A stretch of 64,000 bases of DNA from DATAZK01 sp965199805 (GCA_965199805.1 CBDATO010000001.1:1550001-1614000), one strand, 5' to 3'; positions 35,798-44,194 are shown, counted from the stretch's first letter. Notes: generated by a model from the sequence alone, not told the origin. A program made the numbers and translations.

Positions 35798-37216
35798 CTA
35801 CTCGTCCACGGGCTGCGGGATGGTGAGGCTCACGATCGCGCCCCCCTCCGGCCGGTTGCGCGCCGACGCGCGGCCGCCGTGCGCCTCGGCGACCTCGCGC
35901 ACCACCGCGAGCCCGAGTCCGGCGCCGCGCTGACCGTGCAGGTGGCTGCGCGCCGGATCGGCCCGGCGGAAGCGGTCGAAGGCGTGCGGCAGGAAGTCGT
36001 CAGGGAAGCCGGGGCCGTTGTCGCTGACGCTGATCACCAGCGTGCCCCCGGCGTCCTGACCTGCGGTGAGTGACACGATCCCGCCGACCGCGGGGACGAA
36101 TTCGACCGCGTTGGACAGCAGGTTGTCGACCGCCCGGCGTACCGCACCGGGATCGAGCTCGGCGACCAGGTCGGGGGTGACCTTGGCCCGCAGCGACACC
36201 CCGAGCGGCTCGGCGACGGTGCGCGCCGAACGCATCGCGCCCGACAGCAGGTCCTCCAGCTCGACGGTCTGCGGGCGTACCAGCGCCCCCTTGCCGTCGG
36301 CCCGGGCGAGGAAGAGCAGGTCCTCGGCGAGCTGGGAGAGCCGGTCGACCTCGAGCGCCGCGTAGCCGACCGCGTCGATCAGCTCCTCGTGACTGCGCCC
36401 GGGGCGGCTCGCCAGCTCCAGCTCGGTACGCAGCACGGCCAGCGGCGTACGCAGCTCGTGCCCGGCGTCGGCGACGAGGTCCTGCTGGCGGGCCAGGCTC
36501 GAGCCGAGCCGTTCGAGCAGCTCGTTGAGGGTGACCGCGAGCCGGGCGAGCTCGTCGCCGGTGTCGGGGACGGCGAGCCGCTCGACCCCGGTGCCGGCGT
36601 GGGCGTCGGCGTCACGGCGCATCCGCTCGACCGGGCGCAACGCAGCGCCGGCCAGCACCCAGGCGCCGGCGGCGACCAGCAGCACCAGCACCGGCCCGGC
36701 GATCCACAGCGCGTTGCGCAGGTCGTGCAGCGCCTCGTCGGTCGCCCGCCGCGAGGCCCCGGCGATGGCGAGCCACACGCCGTCCTTGCGCTGCACCCCG
36801 AGCACGGACACCCGGTACGGCTGCCCGTTCACCATCACCGCCGTGCGCACGACCTCGCCACCGCGCACCTCGGCGAAGCTCGCCGGGAGCACGAGCTTCG
36901 GCGCCCGCGCGAGCGTCGCCGACCGGATCGTGCCGTTCGGCAGCCGCAGCACCGCGAACGTCTCGGCGGTGTCCTCGGCGATCCCGCGCGCGTCCCCGTC
37001 CAGGTACGGATCGGGCAGCTCGGGGTTGCCCTCGCCGTCGAGCACGCCGGCGACGGTCTGCGCCCGGGCCTCCAGCGTGTCGTCGAGGTTCGACGCCAGG
37101 CCGGAGCGCAGCACGTGGACGAACAGCACCGACCCAGCGACGGCCACCACGACCGCGGTCAGCGTGAACGCGACGGTCAGCCGCGCCCGCAGACCGCGTG
37201 GGAGGAAGCGCTTCAG
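35798..37216 (-). CDS. Two-component sensor histidine kinase, probable CTG start
   Basis: A 472-residue membrane kinase: N-terminal helix, extracytoplasmic domain of about 125 residues, second helix (WIAGPVLVLLVAAGAWVLAG), HAMP-like linker, and the DHp phospho-acceptor His in DAGHELRTPLAVLRTE. ATP-lid motifs are VDNLLSNAVEF, SDNGPGFP and GAGLGLAVV. No ATG, GTG or TTG gives a complete N-terminus. The CTG at 37216, overlapping the regulator TGA as CTGA, yields the typical KRFLPRGLRARLTVAFT opening. The first GTG (37150) would cut off the positive tail and part of helix 1. Confidence 0.9.
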   Translation of the reverse strand: MKRFLPRGLRARLTVAFTLTAVVVAVAGSVLFVHVLRSGLASNLDDTLEARAQTVAGVLDGEGNPELPDPYLDGDARGIAEDTAETFAVLRLPNGTIRSATLARAPKLVLPASFAEVRGGEVVRTAVMVNGQPYRVSVLGVQRKDGVWLAIAGASRRATDEALHDLRNALWIAGPVLVLLVAAGAWVLAGAALRPVERMRRDADAHAGTGVERLAVPDTGDELARLAVTLNELLERLGSSLARQQDLVADAGHELRTPLAVLRTELELASRPGRSHEELIDAVGYAALEVDRLSQLAEDLLFLARADGKGALVRPQTVELEDLLSGAMRSARTVAEPLGVSLRAKVTPDLVAELDPGAVRRAVDNLLSNAVEFVPAVGGIVSLTAGQDAGGTLVISVSDNGPGFPDDFLPHAFDRFRRADPARSHLHGQRGAGLGLAVVREVAEAHGGRASARNRPEGGAIVSLTIPQPVDE

Positions 37217-37902
37217 GCGGCGACCGCGGAGGTGGACGCCCGCAGCCGGTAGCCGGTGCCGCGCACGGTCTCCAGGTCCTCGCGGCCGAACGGCCGGTCG
37301 ATCTTGCGGCGCAGGTACGCGACGTACTGGTCGACGACGTTGCTGACCGGGTCGAAGGCGAAGTCCCAGACGTGCTCGAGGATGCGGGTACGGGTCAGCA
37401 CCTGGCCGGGATGGCGCATGAGCAGCTCCAGCAGCGCGAACTCCTTGGCCGTCAAGTCGATCTCCTGACCGTCGCGGGTGACGCTGTGCATCGCGGGGTC
37501 GAGCTTGAGGTCGCCGACCTCGAGCACGGTCGGCCGCTCACCGACGCCGCGGCGCAGCAGGGCGCGCAGCCGGGCGGCGAGCTCGGCGAAGGCGAAGGGC
37601 TTCACCAGGTAGTCGTCGGCGCCGGAGTCGAGGCCGCGTACGCGGTCGGCCACCCCGTCACGCGCGGTCAGCATGAGCACGGGCGACCACCGCTGGCGGG
37701 CGCGCAGCTCGCGGCAGACCTCGTAGCCGTCGAGCGACGGCAGCATCGCGTCCAGCACGATGGCGTCGTAGCCGATCTGCGTGCCGCGGTGCAGGGCGTC
37801 CTGCCCGTCACCGCTCACATCGACGGCGTAGCCCTCCTCCTCGAGGCCCCGCTTCAGCAGAGCAGCCATACGCGTCTCATCCTCGACCACCAGAACTCTC
37901 AC
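37213..37902 (-). CDS. OmpR/PhoB family response regulator
   Basis: A 229-residue regulator. The receiver domain has acidic pocket VVEDE, phospho-acceptor Asp51 in IVLDAMLPSLDGYEV and the conserved lysine in LVKPFAF. A winged-helix DNA-binding domain follows (LTAKEFALLELLMRHPGQVLTRTRILEHVWD...VRGTGYRL). It is cognate to the downstream histidine kinase, which it overlaps. The promoter lies in the A/T-richer 37903-37968 gap. Confidence 0.96.
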   Translation of the reverse strand: MRVLVVEDETRMAALLKRGLEEEGYAVDVSGDGQDALHRGTQIGYDAIVLDAMLPSLDGYEVCRELRARQRWSPVLMLTARDGVADRVRGLDSGADDYLVKPFAFAELAARLRALLRRGVGERPTVLEVGDLKLDPAMHSVTRDGQEIDLTAKEFALLELLMRHPGQVLTRTRILEHVWDFAFDPVSNVVDQYVAYLRRKIDRPFGREDLETVRGTGYRLRASTSAVAA

Positions 37903-37968
37903 ATGTACGAGTCTGCGACCGCTTTATGTGAGAAAAATGTAACCGCGCACAACTGAGGCTGGGAGTCC

Positions 37969-38370
37969 TCAGCCGCGACTGACGGCGAACGTGCCGCTGC
38001 CGCGCAGGCACAGCACGCCTTCGGTATCGACCACGTCGACATCGGCGACGGCGAGCCGTCCGCCCATGCGCAGCACCTCACCGCGGCAGGTGTACTCGGC
38101 GCCGAGCAGCAGTGGGCGCAGGTAGTCGATGTGCATCGAGACCGTCGGCGACGCCACGATCGTCGGGTCGACCGCCCGCAGCGCCATCGCGCAGACGTCG
38201 TCGACGACCGACCCCACGAGCCCGCCGTGCACGACCCCGATCGAGTTCGACATGAACGGCGTGGGCACCCAGCGCGCGAGGCTGCCCGTCTCGGTGAGCT
38301 CGACGGCGTAGCCCAGCAGCTCCGCCCGGTCACGGTGCCGGGACAGGCCCCAGTCGCGGTCCATCGTCAT
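37969..38370 (-). CDS. PaaI-family hotdog thioesterase
   Basis: A 133-residue hotdog protein with the family signature NSIGVVHGGLVGSVVDDVCAMAL near residue 45 and the strand TVSMHIDYLRPLLLGAEYTCRGEVLRMGGRLAVADVDV. It hydrolyses acyl-CoA thioesters. Its start overlaps the stop of the upstream LLM oxidoreductase by 4 bases, so the two are co-translated. Confidence 0.88.
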   Translation of the reverse strand: MTMDRDWGLSRHRDRAELLGYAVELTETGSLARWVPTPFMSNSIGVVHGGLVGSVVDDVCAMALRAVDPTIVASPTVSMHIDYLRPLLLGAEYTCRGEVLRMGGRLAVADVDVVDTEGVLCLRGSGTFAVSRG

Positions 38371-39332
38371 GACGCCTCCATCCCGCGAGCCAGCCCGGCG
38401 AGCACCTCGAAGGTCCGGGTCGCCGAGCCGAGCCGGTCGTCGTCCAGCCCGACCACGGCGGCGGCGAGGTCGGTGGCGCCCGCGCTCGCGAAGGCGCGCA
38501 CCCGTGCCTCGACCGTCTTCGCGTCACCGATGATCGCGATGTCGGCCAGGTCGACGGTGGCGTCGTCGGCGGCCCCCTCGGCCTTGATGCGCTGGTAGGC
38601 GGGGATGGCGTTGTAGCCGGCGAAGACCTTGGCGGCGCGCTCCTTGGCCGCGGCGACGTCGCTGACGACCGCGACCGGGATGCCGGCCACCACCCGCGGG
38701 GCGGGACGGCCGGCCTCCCCGGCAGCCGCCGAGATCGTGGGCACCACATGCCCCTCGAGGGCCTGCTCGTTGGCCCAGTACGTGATCGTGCCGTCGGCCA
38801 GCGTGCCGGCCATGCGCAGCATCCGGGGAGCGAGCGCCGACACCATGATCGACGGGGCGACGGCGCCGGGGACCTCGAGCGGCGCCTCGACGGAGAAGAA
38901 CTCGCCGGAGTGGCTCAGCACGTGGCTGCCGGTGCTCGCGTGGAACGCGGCCCGCAGCACCTCGACGTATTCGGCGGTGTGCTTGGCCGGCCGGTCGTAC
39001 GCGAGGCCGTACATCCGCTCGATGACCACCGGGTGCGACGGGCCGATGCCGAGCACTACCGGCCCGTTGGAGGCCGCCTGGGCGCTCAGTGCCTGCTGCG
39101 CCATGGCGAGCGGATGCCGCGGATACGTGGGCATCACGGCCGTGCCGAGCTCCAGCCCGTTCGTCACCTGCCCGGCCAGGGCCACCGCGGTCAGCCCGTC
39201 GAGACTCCACGGGATGTGCGGCAGCCAGCCGCTCGCGAAGCCCAGCCGCTCGGCCTGCCGCGCATTCTCGAGCAGCTCCGCCACACTCGTACGCAGGCCG
39301 CTGGCATCACCGATGAAGACCCCGAGACGCAT
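38367..39332 (-). CDS. LLM class F420-dependent oxidoreductase
   Basis: A 321-residue luciferase-like protein of the actinobacterial TIGR03564-like group, starting MRLGVFIGD. Blocks are FASGWLPHIPWSLDGLTAVALAG and LELGTAVMPTYPRHPLAMAQQALSAQAASNGPVVLGIGPSHPVV. The ATG at 39332 fits the family start better than an in-frame extension to 39365, which would run into the antiporter gene end. The hydride donor is probably F420H2; the substrate is unknown. Confidence 0.88.
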   Translation of the reverse strand: MRLGVFIGDASGLRTSVAELLENARQAERLGFASGWLPHIPWSLDGLTAVALAGQVTNGLELGTAVMPTYPRHPLAMAQQALSAQAASNGPVVLGIGPSHPVVIERMYGLAYDRPAKHTAEYVEVLRAAFHASTGSHVLSHSGEFFSVEAPLEVPGAVAPSIMVSALAPRMLRMAGTLADGTITYWANEQALEGHVVPTISAAAGEAGRPAPRVVAGIPVAVVSDVAAAKERAAKVFAGYNAIPAYQRIKAEGAADDATVDLADIAIIGDAKTVEARVRAFASAGATDLAAAVVGLDDDRLGSATRTFEVLAGLARGMEAS

Positions 39333-39342
39333 GCTGCGGACC

Positions 39343-40569
39343 TTAGTGGACGGCCTGTTGGGCACCTCCGGCCTGGGCCTGCTCGGCGGCGGCTGCCTTC
39401 TTCGCCAGCTGCCGCTTGGCCAGCCGGCGACCGAACGGCTCCGCGACGCGTGCGGCCATCGGTCCCGCGATGGCCAGGATCAGCACGTACGAGGCGGCCA
39501 GGGCCCCGAGCCGCTGCGGCTGACCGGCGGCGACCGCCAGACCCGCGATGACGATCGAGAACTCGCCGTGGGCGATCAACGTCGCCCCGACACGCCAGCG
39601 GCCGGGGATGCTGATGCCCTGCCGCTTCGCCGCCCAGATCCCGGTGAAGACCTTGCCTCCGGCCGAGACGACCGCCAGCGCGGCAGCGATGAGCAGCACC
39701 GGCGGGAGCGCGCTCGGGTTGGTCTGCAGCCCGAAGAAGACGAAGAACACCGCGGCGAACAGGTCGCGCAACGGCGCCAGCAGCTTGCGCGCCGCCTCCG
39801 CCACGTGGCCCGACAGCGCGATGCCGACGAGGAAGGCACCGACCGCGCTGGAGACCTGCAGCTTCTCGGCGAGGCCCGCCACGAGGAGCGTGATGCCGAG
39901 GATCGTGAGCAGCAGCATCTCGTTGTCCGGCGCGTGCACGGCCCGGCTGACGAGATGGCTCCAACGGGTCGCGATGATCAGGACGGCGCCGACCGTGCCC
40001 ACCGCGATCGCCACGGTCAGGCCGCCGGCGAGGAAGCTGACCCCGGCCAGCACGGCCGTCAGGATCGGCAGGTAGAGCGCCATCGCCAGGTCCTCGATCA
40101 CGAGGATCGACAGCAGGACGGGCGTCTCGCGGTTACCGGTGCGGCCGAGGTCGGACAGCACCTTCGCGATGATCCCGGACGAGGACACCATGGTGACGCC
40201 GGCCATCGCCAGCGCTCCGGCGAAGCCCCACCCGAGCAGCCAGCCGGCAACGGCACCCGGAGCGGCACCGAGGACGAGGTCGACACCACCGGCACGCGCG
40301 TTGGTCCGCAGGTTGCCGACGAGCTCGTCGGCGGAGTACTCGAGGCCCAGGGTGAGCAGCAGCAGGAGCACGCCGATCTGGGCGCCCGTGCTGATGAAGT
40401 CCTCGCTGGTGGACAGCGGCAGCAGGCCGCCCTGGCCGAACGCGAGGCCGGCGAGCAGGTAGAGGGGGACGGGAGAGACGCCGATGCGGCCGGCGAAGCG
40501 GCCGAGGATGCCGAGCGCCAGCAGCACCCCGCCGATCTCGAGCAGGAGCGTGTAGATGTGTTCGTGCAT
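39343..40569 (-). CDS. CPA2-type K+/H+ antiporter (KhtU/KefB-like)
   Basis: A 408-residue Na+/H+-exchanger fold protein with about 12 membrane helices. Sites include GLAFGQGGLLPL, LLLLTLGLEYSADEL, SSSGIIAKVLSDLG and the conserved acidic VIEDLAMALYLPIL. It ends in a short basic cytosolic tail with no TrkA domains, because the nucleotide-sensing subunit is a separate gene just upstream, as in the KhtTU system. It likely exports K+ in exchange for H+ under alkaline or electrophile stress. Confidence 0.92.
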   Translation of the reverse strand: MHEHIYTLLLEIGGVLLALGILGRFAGRIGVSPVPLYLLAGLAFGQGGLLPLSTSEDFISTGAQIGVLLLLLTLGLEYSADELVGNLRTNARAGGVDLVLGAAPGAVAGWLLGWGFAGALAMAGVTMVSSSGIIAKVLSDLGRTGNRETPVLLSILVIEDLAMALYLPILTAVLAGVSFLAGGLTVAIAVGTVGAVLIIATRWSHLVSRAVHAPDNEMLLLTILGITLLVAGLAEKLQVSSAVGAFLVGIALSGHVAEAARKLLAPLRDLFAAVFFVFFGLQTNPSALPPVLLIAAALAVVSAGGKVFTGIWAAKRQGISIPGRWRVGATLIAHGEFSIVIAGLAVAAGQPQRLGALAASYVLILAIAGPMAARVAEPFGRRLAKRQLAKKAAAAEQAQAGGAQQAVH

Positions 40570-40575
40570 GTCGGC

Positions 40576-41070
40576 CTAGCCCGGCGGGGACTCGAGGATG
40601 CGGGCGACCGCGGTGGCAGCCTCGTCCGTACCGACGACCACCACCAGGTCCTCCGCCTCGAACAGGAAGTCCGGACGCGGGCTCACCTCGACGTGGCCGT
40701 CGCGGACGACGGCCACGATCGAAGCCCCGGTGCGCGTACGCGCCTGGGTGTCACCGAGCGGGCGACCCCGGAAGCCCGACGTCGCCGGCACCACCATCTG
40801 ATGGGTGCGCAGCCCGGCGAAGTCGTTCTTCATGTCGGCGAGCCGCTCCACGATGCGCGGAGCACCGAGCAGCTCGGCGAGCGCGTCGCCCTCGGTCTCG
40901 TTGAGGGAGATGACCTCGCGGGCGGCATCGGGATCGAGCGTGTCGTAGACGACCAGTTCGCGGCGGCCGGACCGGTGGGAGACCACGGCCACTCGGCGAC
41001 CCTCGGAGGTCGTGAACTCGTAACGCAGCCCGATACCGGGCAGCCGGGTCTTGTCGATCTGAAGGGTCAT
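40576..41070 (-). CDS. K+/H+ antiporter regulatory subunit (KhtT-like, TrkA-C domain)
   Basis: A 164-residue cytosolic protein with an N-terminal KhtT-specific region (DKTRLPGIGLRYEFTTSEGRRVAVVSHRSGRRELVVYD). The C-terminal RCK-C/TrkA-C domain spans about 85-160 and has GASIVAVVRDGHVEVSPRPDFLFEAEDLVVVVG. It would bind a nucleotide such as c-di-AMP and gate the adjacent transporter. The ATG at 41070 overlaps the stop of a 50-codon upstream gene (ATGA). Confidence 0.92.
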   Translation of the reverse strand: MTLQIDKTRLPGIGLRYEFTTSEGRRVAVVSHRSGRRELVVYDTLDPDAAREVISLNETEGDALAELLGAPRIVERLADMKNDFAGLRTHQMVVPATSGFRGRPLGDTQARTRTGASIVAVVRDGHVEVSPRPDFLFEAEDLVVVVGTDEAATAVARILESPPG

Positions 41071-41219
41071 CGGTGCGGGTCCTTGGTGTTCGGCGAGCCG
41101 GCCTGTCGATCCAGCTTGCGTTTGTCGTTCCAGAGGAAAAAGACGGGCAGTCCTAGAAAGGCAGTGCCCATGAGTGCCACCGCAAATGCGAGTCGCACCC
41201 ATTCAAGATCAGCGTTCAC
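41067..41219 (-). CDS. Small membrane protein coupled to the KhtTU-like antiporter
   Basis: A 50-residue frame: GTG at 41219 with GGAG eight bases upstream, and a stop sharing ATGA with the regulatory-subunit start. An acidic N-terminus (NADLEW) is followed by one helix (VRLAFAVALMGTAFLGLPVFFLW) and a charged tail (NDKRKLDRQ). Codons are less G/C-rich than the neighbours. The coupling suggests a third antiporter component; the Bacillus khtSTU operon also begins with a small protein, though I see no sequence relation. Confidence 0.7.
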   Translation of the reverse strand: MNADLEWVRLAFAVALMGTAFLGLPVFFLWNDKRKLDRQAGSPNTKDPHR

Positions 41220-41317
41220 AGCTGTTGCTCCGGTGGGCGAGGGCTCGCCGCTCCGGACCCGGGCGTAGCAGCCGACCGCGGTCAGGAACCGGTCGAGCAG
41301 TCAGACGGGACGGACGC

Positions 41318-41707
41318 TCAGACGCAGAGCGGTGGCGCCCGGGCCGGTGCCGCGGAGAAACGCAGGAGCAGGGCGTGGGGCGGGCGCAGGCGCCGGCCCC
41401 GGCCGAGGAAGAACGCGGCGAGCACCAGCAGCAGGGCGACGGCGAGGTCTGCCGGGTGGGTGGTCAGGCCCGCCAGCGACTGCGCGGCGGCGGCCGGGGC
41501 GACGCGCGACGGTGCGTCTGCGTCGCCCTGCCGTGCTGACGCGAGGTGCGAGGACTCGTGCTGCCCGCCCGTGCCGGACGGGGCCGCGACGGCCACCGCG
41601 GCCGAACGGGCGGCGGCGCCGCTCGGGCCCGCCGTCCCGAAGAGGCAGGCCAGCGCAAGGATCAGGACGGAGAGCTGCCGTAACACGTGGCTACGGCGAG
41701 CAGTCAT
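41318..41707 (-). CDS. Hypothetical secreted or membrane protein
   Basis: A 129-residue protein with a signal-type N-terminus (RRSHVLRQLSVLILALACLFGTAG), an Ala/Ser/His-rich middle and a second hydrophobic helix LAVALLLVLAAFFLGRG near residue 95. An Arg-rich tail ends LCV. The predicted topology is two-helix or cleaved plus one helix. It sits 11 bases after the cysteine dioxygenase gene on the same strand. No family is recognised. Confidence 0.65.
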   Translation of the reverse strand: MTARRSHVLRQLSVLILALACLFGTAGPSGAAARSAAVAVAAPSGTGGQHESSHLASARQGDADAPSRVAPAAAAQSLAGLTTHPADLAVALLLVLAAFFLGRGRRLRPPHALLLRFSAAPARAPPLCV

Positions 41708-41718
41708 TGCCCCACAGC

Positions 41719-42237
41719 TTATGAGAGGAAGCTGTGAAGCTCCTGCAGTCCACGTTGGGGCGTCTCGGGCACCGAGGTGATCTCGGTGCGGGCGAGGTGC
41801 ACTCCGCCGCCGGGCAGCTCGTCGTAGTACGACATCACCGTCAGCGGCGGGCTGTACACGTGCACGCTGACCGCCGGCGCCGCGTACGGGTTGTACACGT
41901 CGTGGACGTGGCGCGGACCGAAGCTGCGCAGGCCGCCGACAGCCACCTCGTTCTCCGCACCGCCGGGCAGGTATTCGCGCAGGGCACCGGCGACGGTGGT
42001 GAAGGTGCCGGAGGAGCCCCCGTGGTCGTGCAGTGTCGTCGACTGCGACTGCAACCACGAGATGAGCCAGACGTCATGCGTCTCGTCGGCGTGCAGGCGC
42101 ACCGACCAGTGCTCGTCGGCGGCGTACTGCAGGAGCGCTTCCCAGCTGCCGCGGTCAGCGGCCTGGGCGAGGCAGACCTCGCGGAGCTCGGGCATGGACA
42201 GCCGGGTACGGGATGAAACGGGCGCGGGCGTGTACAC
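41719..42237 (-). CDS. Cysteine dioxygenase type I
   Basis: A 172-residue cupin that oxidises L-cysteine to cysteine sulfinate with Fe(II) and O2. The metal histidines are in TLHDHGGSSGTF near residue 72 and FGPRHVHDVYN near 110; SxHVYSPP follows. It starts at GTG with AGAGGGA five bases upstream. A Cys-Cys-ending leader peptide lies 43 bases before the start, and the leader can pair with this ribosome site, pointing to control by cysteine supply. Confidence 0.93.
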   Translation of the reverse strand: MYTPAPVSSRTRLSMPELREVCLAQAADRGSWEALLQYAADEHWSVRLHADETHDVWLISWLQSQSTTLHDHGGSSGTFTTVAGALREYLPGGAENEVAVGGLRSFGPRHVHDVYNPYAAPAVSVHVYSPPLTVMSYYDELPGGGVHLARTEITSVPETPQRGLQELHSFLS

Positions 42238-42239
42238 AA

Positions 42240-42316
42240 GATCCCTCTGGAGTAAGGACGGGGTTGGGCAGCTACAGGCCTCAACAACACCGGCGGCCGG
42301 GCAGCCACCAGAGATC
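42240..42316 (-). promoter_or_regulatory. Predicted leader-RBS pairing (cysteine attenuator)
   Basis: On the transcript strand GATCTCTGG (42316-42308), inside the leader peptide codons, is complementary to CCAGA-GG-GATC (42250-42240), which contains the AGAGGG ribosome site of the dioxygenase gene. The pairing would mask that site, and ribosome position on the Cys codons could open or close it. This is inferred from base pairing only. Confidence 0.5.
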
Positions 42317-42337
42317 CCTACTCACGCGGGTGATCAT
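42281..42337 (-). CDS. Cys-Cys leader peptide of the cysteine dioxygenase gene
   Basis: An 18-residue upstream frame, MITRVSRDLWWLPGRRCC, whose last two codons before TGA are TGT TGT. The R-x-x-DL...RRCC shape matches the cysteine-responsive leader peptides known upstream of sulfur genes in actinomycetes. It ends 43 bases before the dioxygenase start. Ribosomes stalling at the Cys pair when cysteine is scarce would signal to the downstream gene. The ribosome site of the leader is weak. Confidence 0.75.
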   Translation of the reverse strand: MITRVSRDLWWLPGRRCC

Positions 42338-42363
42338 AGCAGTTCTCTACCGTAACGGTGGAG

Positions 42364-42924
42364 TTACGGGAACTGCGACGCGAACCGGCCGTCCCAGAGC
42401 TCGACCTGGCGTACGTAGTCCTGCGTCTCGTCGAACGGCGGGACCCCCGCGTACTTGGTCACGTTGCCGAAGCCGGCGTTGTAGGACGCGAGCAGCAGAT
42501 CACGCGGGGTGCCCTTCAACCTGCTGCCGGCCGCCGACACCGACTTCTCCAGCGTGCAGAACACCACCGCACTGGTGGCGACGCTGTCGGCCGCCGAGAA
42601 CGGATCCTTGCGCCCGTCGCCGTCCGCATCCACGCCGTACTGCTTGAACACCGACGGCAGGATCTGCATCAGCCCCTGCGCGTTGCCGCCGGACTCCGCG
42701 TCGGGCTGGAAGCGGCTCTCCGTGTACGCGACCGCCGCCAGCAGCTGCGGCGTGAGCACCCCGGGGCAGCGCTTGGCCGCGACGACGAAGTACGACTTGT
42801 ACGCGGCGGGGACGTCGACCACCCGCGTGGACGAGCCGCCCCCGGAGCAGGCGGTGAGCGCGGTCAGGCCCGCCACGACAGCAGCGGACGTCGTGAGACG
42901 CGAAAGCCGGTAGCGCACCCCCAT
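42364..42924 (-). CDS. Lytic transglycosylase-like lipoprotein (SLT domain)
   Basis: A 186-residue lipoprotein (lipobox LTAC, Cys26). The catalytic Glu69 lies in AVAYTESRFQPDA, followed by the SLT signatures GNAQGLMQILPSVF and LLASYNAGFGNV. It would cleave glycan strands of peptidoglycan at the cell surface. An EF-hand-like DADGDGRKDPF loop may bind Ca2+. It is shorter than Slt70 but normal for actinobacterial exported single-domain forms. Confidence 0.88.
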   Translation of the reverse strand: MGVRYRLSRLTTSAAVVAGLTALTACSGGGSSTRVVDVPAAYKSYFVVAAKRCPGVLTPQLLAAVAYTESRFQPDAESGGNAQGLMQILPSVFKQYGVDADGDGRKDPFSAADSVATSAVVFCTLEKSVSAAGSRLKGTPRDLLLASYNAGFGNVTKYAGVPPFDETQDYVRQVELWDGRFASQFP

Positions 42925-42962
42925 CTCGCGGGACGCTACCGGCTGACACGGGCCGGATCCGC

Positions 42963-44192
42963 TTACGCGGAGGTGAGCCGGATCGGCAATTTCTTCAGCG
43001 CGTTGTTCAGGTTGGACCGGGTGCGTAGGGCCGGCCCGGTGGCCTCGATCCTCGGGAAGGTCGCGAGCAGCTCCTCGAAGAAGATCTTGCCTTCGAGCCG
43101 GGCCAGGTGGACACCCAGGCAGTAATGCGTGGCCACCCCGAACGACAGGTGCGGGTTGGGCTTGCGCGTGATGTCGAACGTCTGCGAGTCCCTGAAGACG
43201 TCCTCGTCACGGTTGGCCGAGGTGTAGTACATCGCGACCTTGTCGCCGGCCTTGATCTGCGAGCCGCCGAGCTCCACGTCCTGGGTGGCCGTGCGCCGGA
43301 AGTAGTGCAGCGGGTTGGCGAAGCGCAGGATCTCGTCGACCGCCCCGGGGATGAGCGACGGGTCGGCGCGCAGCGCGGCGAGCTGCTCCGGGTGCTGCAG
43401 CAGGGTGTCGAGACCGGACGCCAGCATGGTCTGCGTGGTGTCCTGACCGGCCGTGACGATCTGGACGAAGAAGATCCCGAAGTCCAGGTCGCTCATCGGC
43501 TTGCCGTTGAAGTCGGCCTGCAGGATGTACGTCGTCAGGTCGTCCTGCGGCTCGAGCGTGCGCCACCGGGTCGCATGGTTCATGCCGTAGATCGCCGTGT
43601 CCATGGAGCCGGCGCCGGCGTTGCCCTCGAGCGCCGCGTCGCCGACGTAATCGGGGTCCTGGCCGTGGGTGTTTCGCTCGGCCATGGCGTGCACGGTGTC
43701 CCAGTCCTCGACCGGCAGGCCCATCAGCTCGCCGATCACCCGGGTGGGCAGGTGCGAGGTGACGTCGGCGACGAACTCGACGTCGCCCTGCTTCGCAGCG
43801 TCGGCCAGGATCTCTCGTGTGATGGCCCGGATGCGGTCCTCGAGCTCGTCCATCACCCGGGGGATGAAGCGCTTGACCATGGTGCGGCGGTAATCGCCGT
43901 GCCGCGGCGGGTCCATCGCGAGCAGCATGCCGCGCATCTGCTCCAGCCGCGACGGCTCCAGGTCCTCCAGCACGACGCCGCCCTCGGACGCGCTGAAGAT
44001 GTGCGAGTTGCGGGCGACGAACTCGACGTCGGCGTGCTTGAGCACCGCCCAGTAGCCCGGCTCACCCGGGATGTCCTGCCAGTACACCGGGTTGGTGCGG
44101 CGCAGGTAGGTGAAGACCTCGTGGGGCGGCGCGTCGAGATACGTCTCGGGCGCGTAGAGGTCGACGATCTGCCGGTCGGCGGTGACGGTCAT
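42963..44192 (-). CDS. Cytochrome P450 (CYP124/125/142-like)
   Basis: A 409-residue soluble P450. It has the I-helix oxygen motif AGQDTTQT near residue 255, an ExxR region (DEILRFANPLHYFRR) and the haem-thiolate Cys near 358 in FGVATHYCLGVH. The N-terminus (YxxPETYLDAPPHEVFTYLRRTNPVYWQDIPGEPGYWAVLKHADV) resembles actinobacterial sterol/branched-lipid P450s. It follows a cupin gene by 2 bases, so both act in the same pathway, probably under the nearby IclR regulator. Confidence 0.93.
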   Translation of the reverse strand: MTVTADRQIVDLYAPETYLDAPPHEVFTYLRRTNPVYWQDIPGEPGYWAVLKHADVEFVARNSHIFSASEGGVVLEDLEPSRLEQMRGMLLAMDPPRHGDYRRTMVKRFIPRVMDELEDRIRAITREILADAAKQGDVEFVADVTSHLPTRVIGELMGLPVEDWDTVHAMAERNTHGQDPDYVGDAALEGNAGAGSMDTAIYGMNHATRWRTLEPQDDLTTYILQADFNGKPMSDLDFGIFFVQIVTAGQDTTQTMLASGLDTLLQHPEQLAALRADPSLIPGAVDEILRFANPLHYFRRTATQDVELGGSQIKAGDKVAMYYTSANRDEDVFRDSQTFDITRKPNPHLSFGVATHYCLGVHLARLEGKIFFEELLATFPRIEATGPALRTRSNLNNALKKLPIRLTSA

Positions 44193-44194
44193 GG

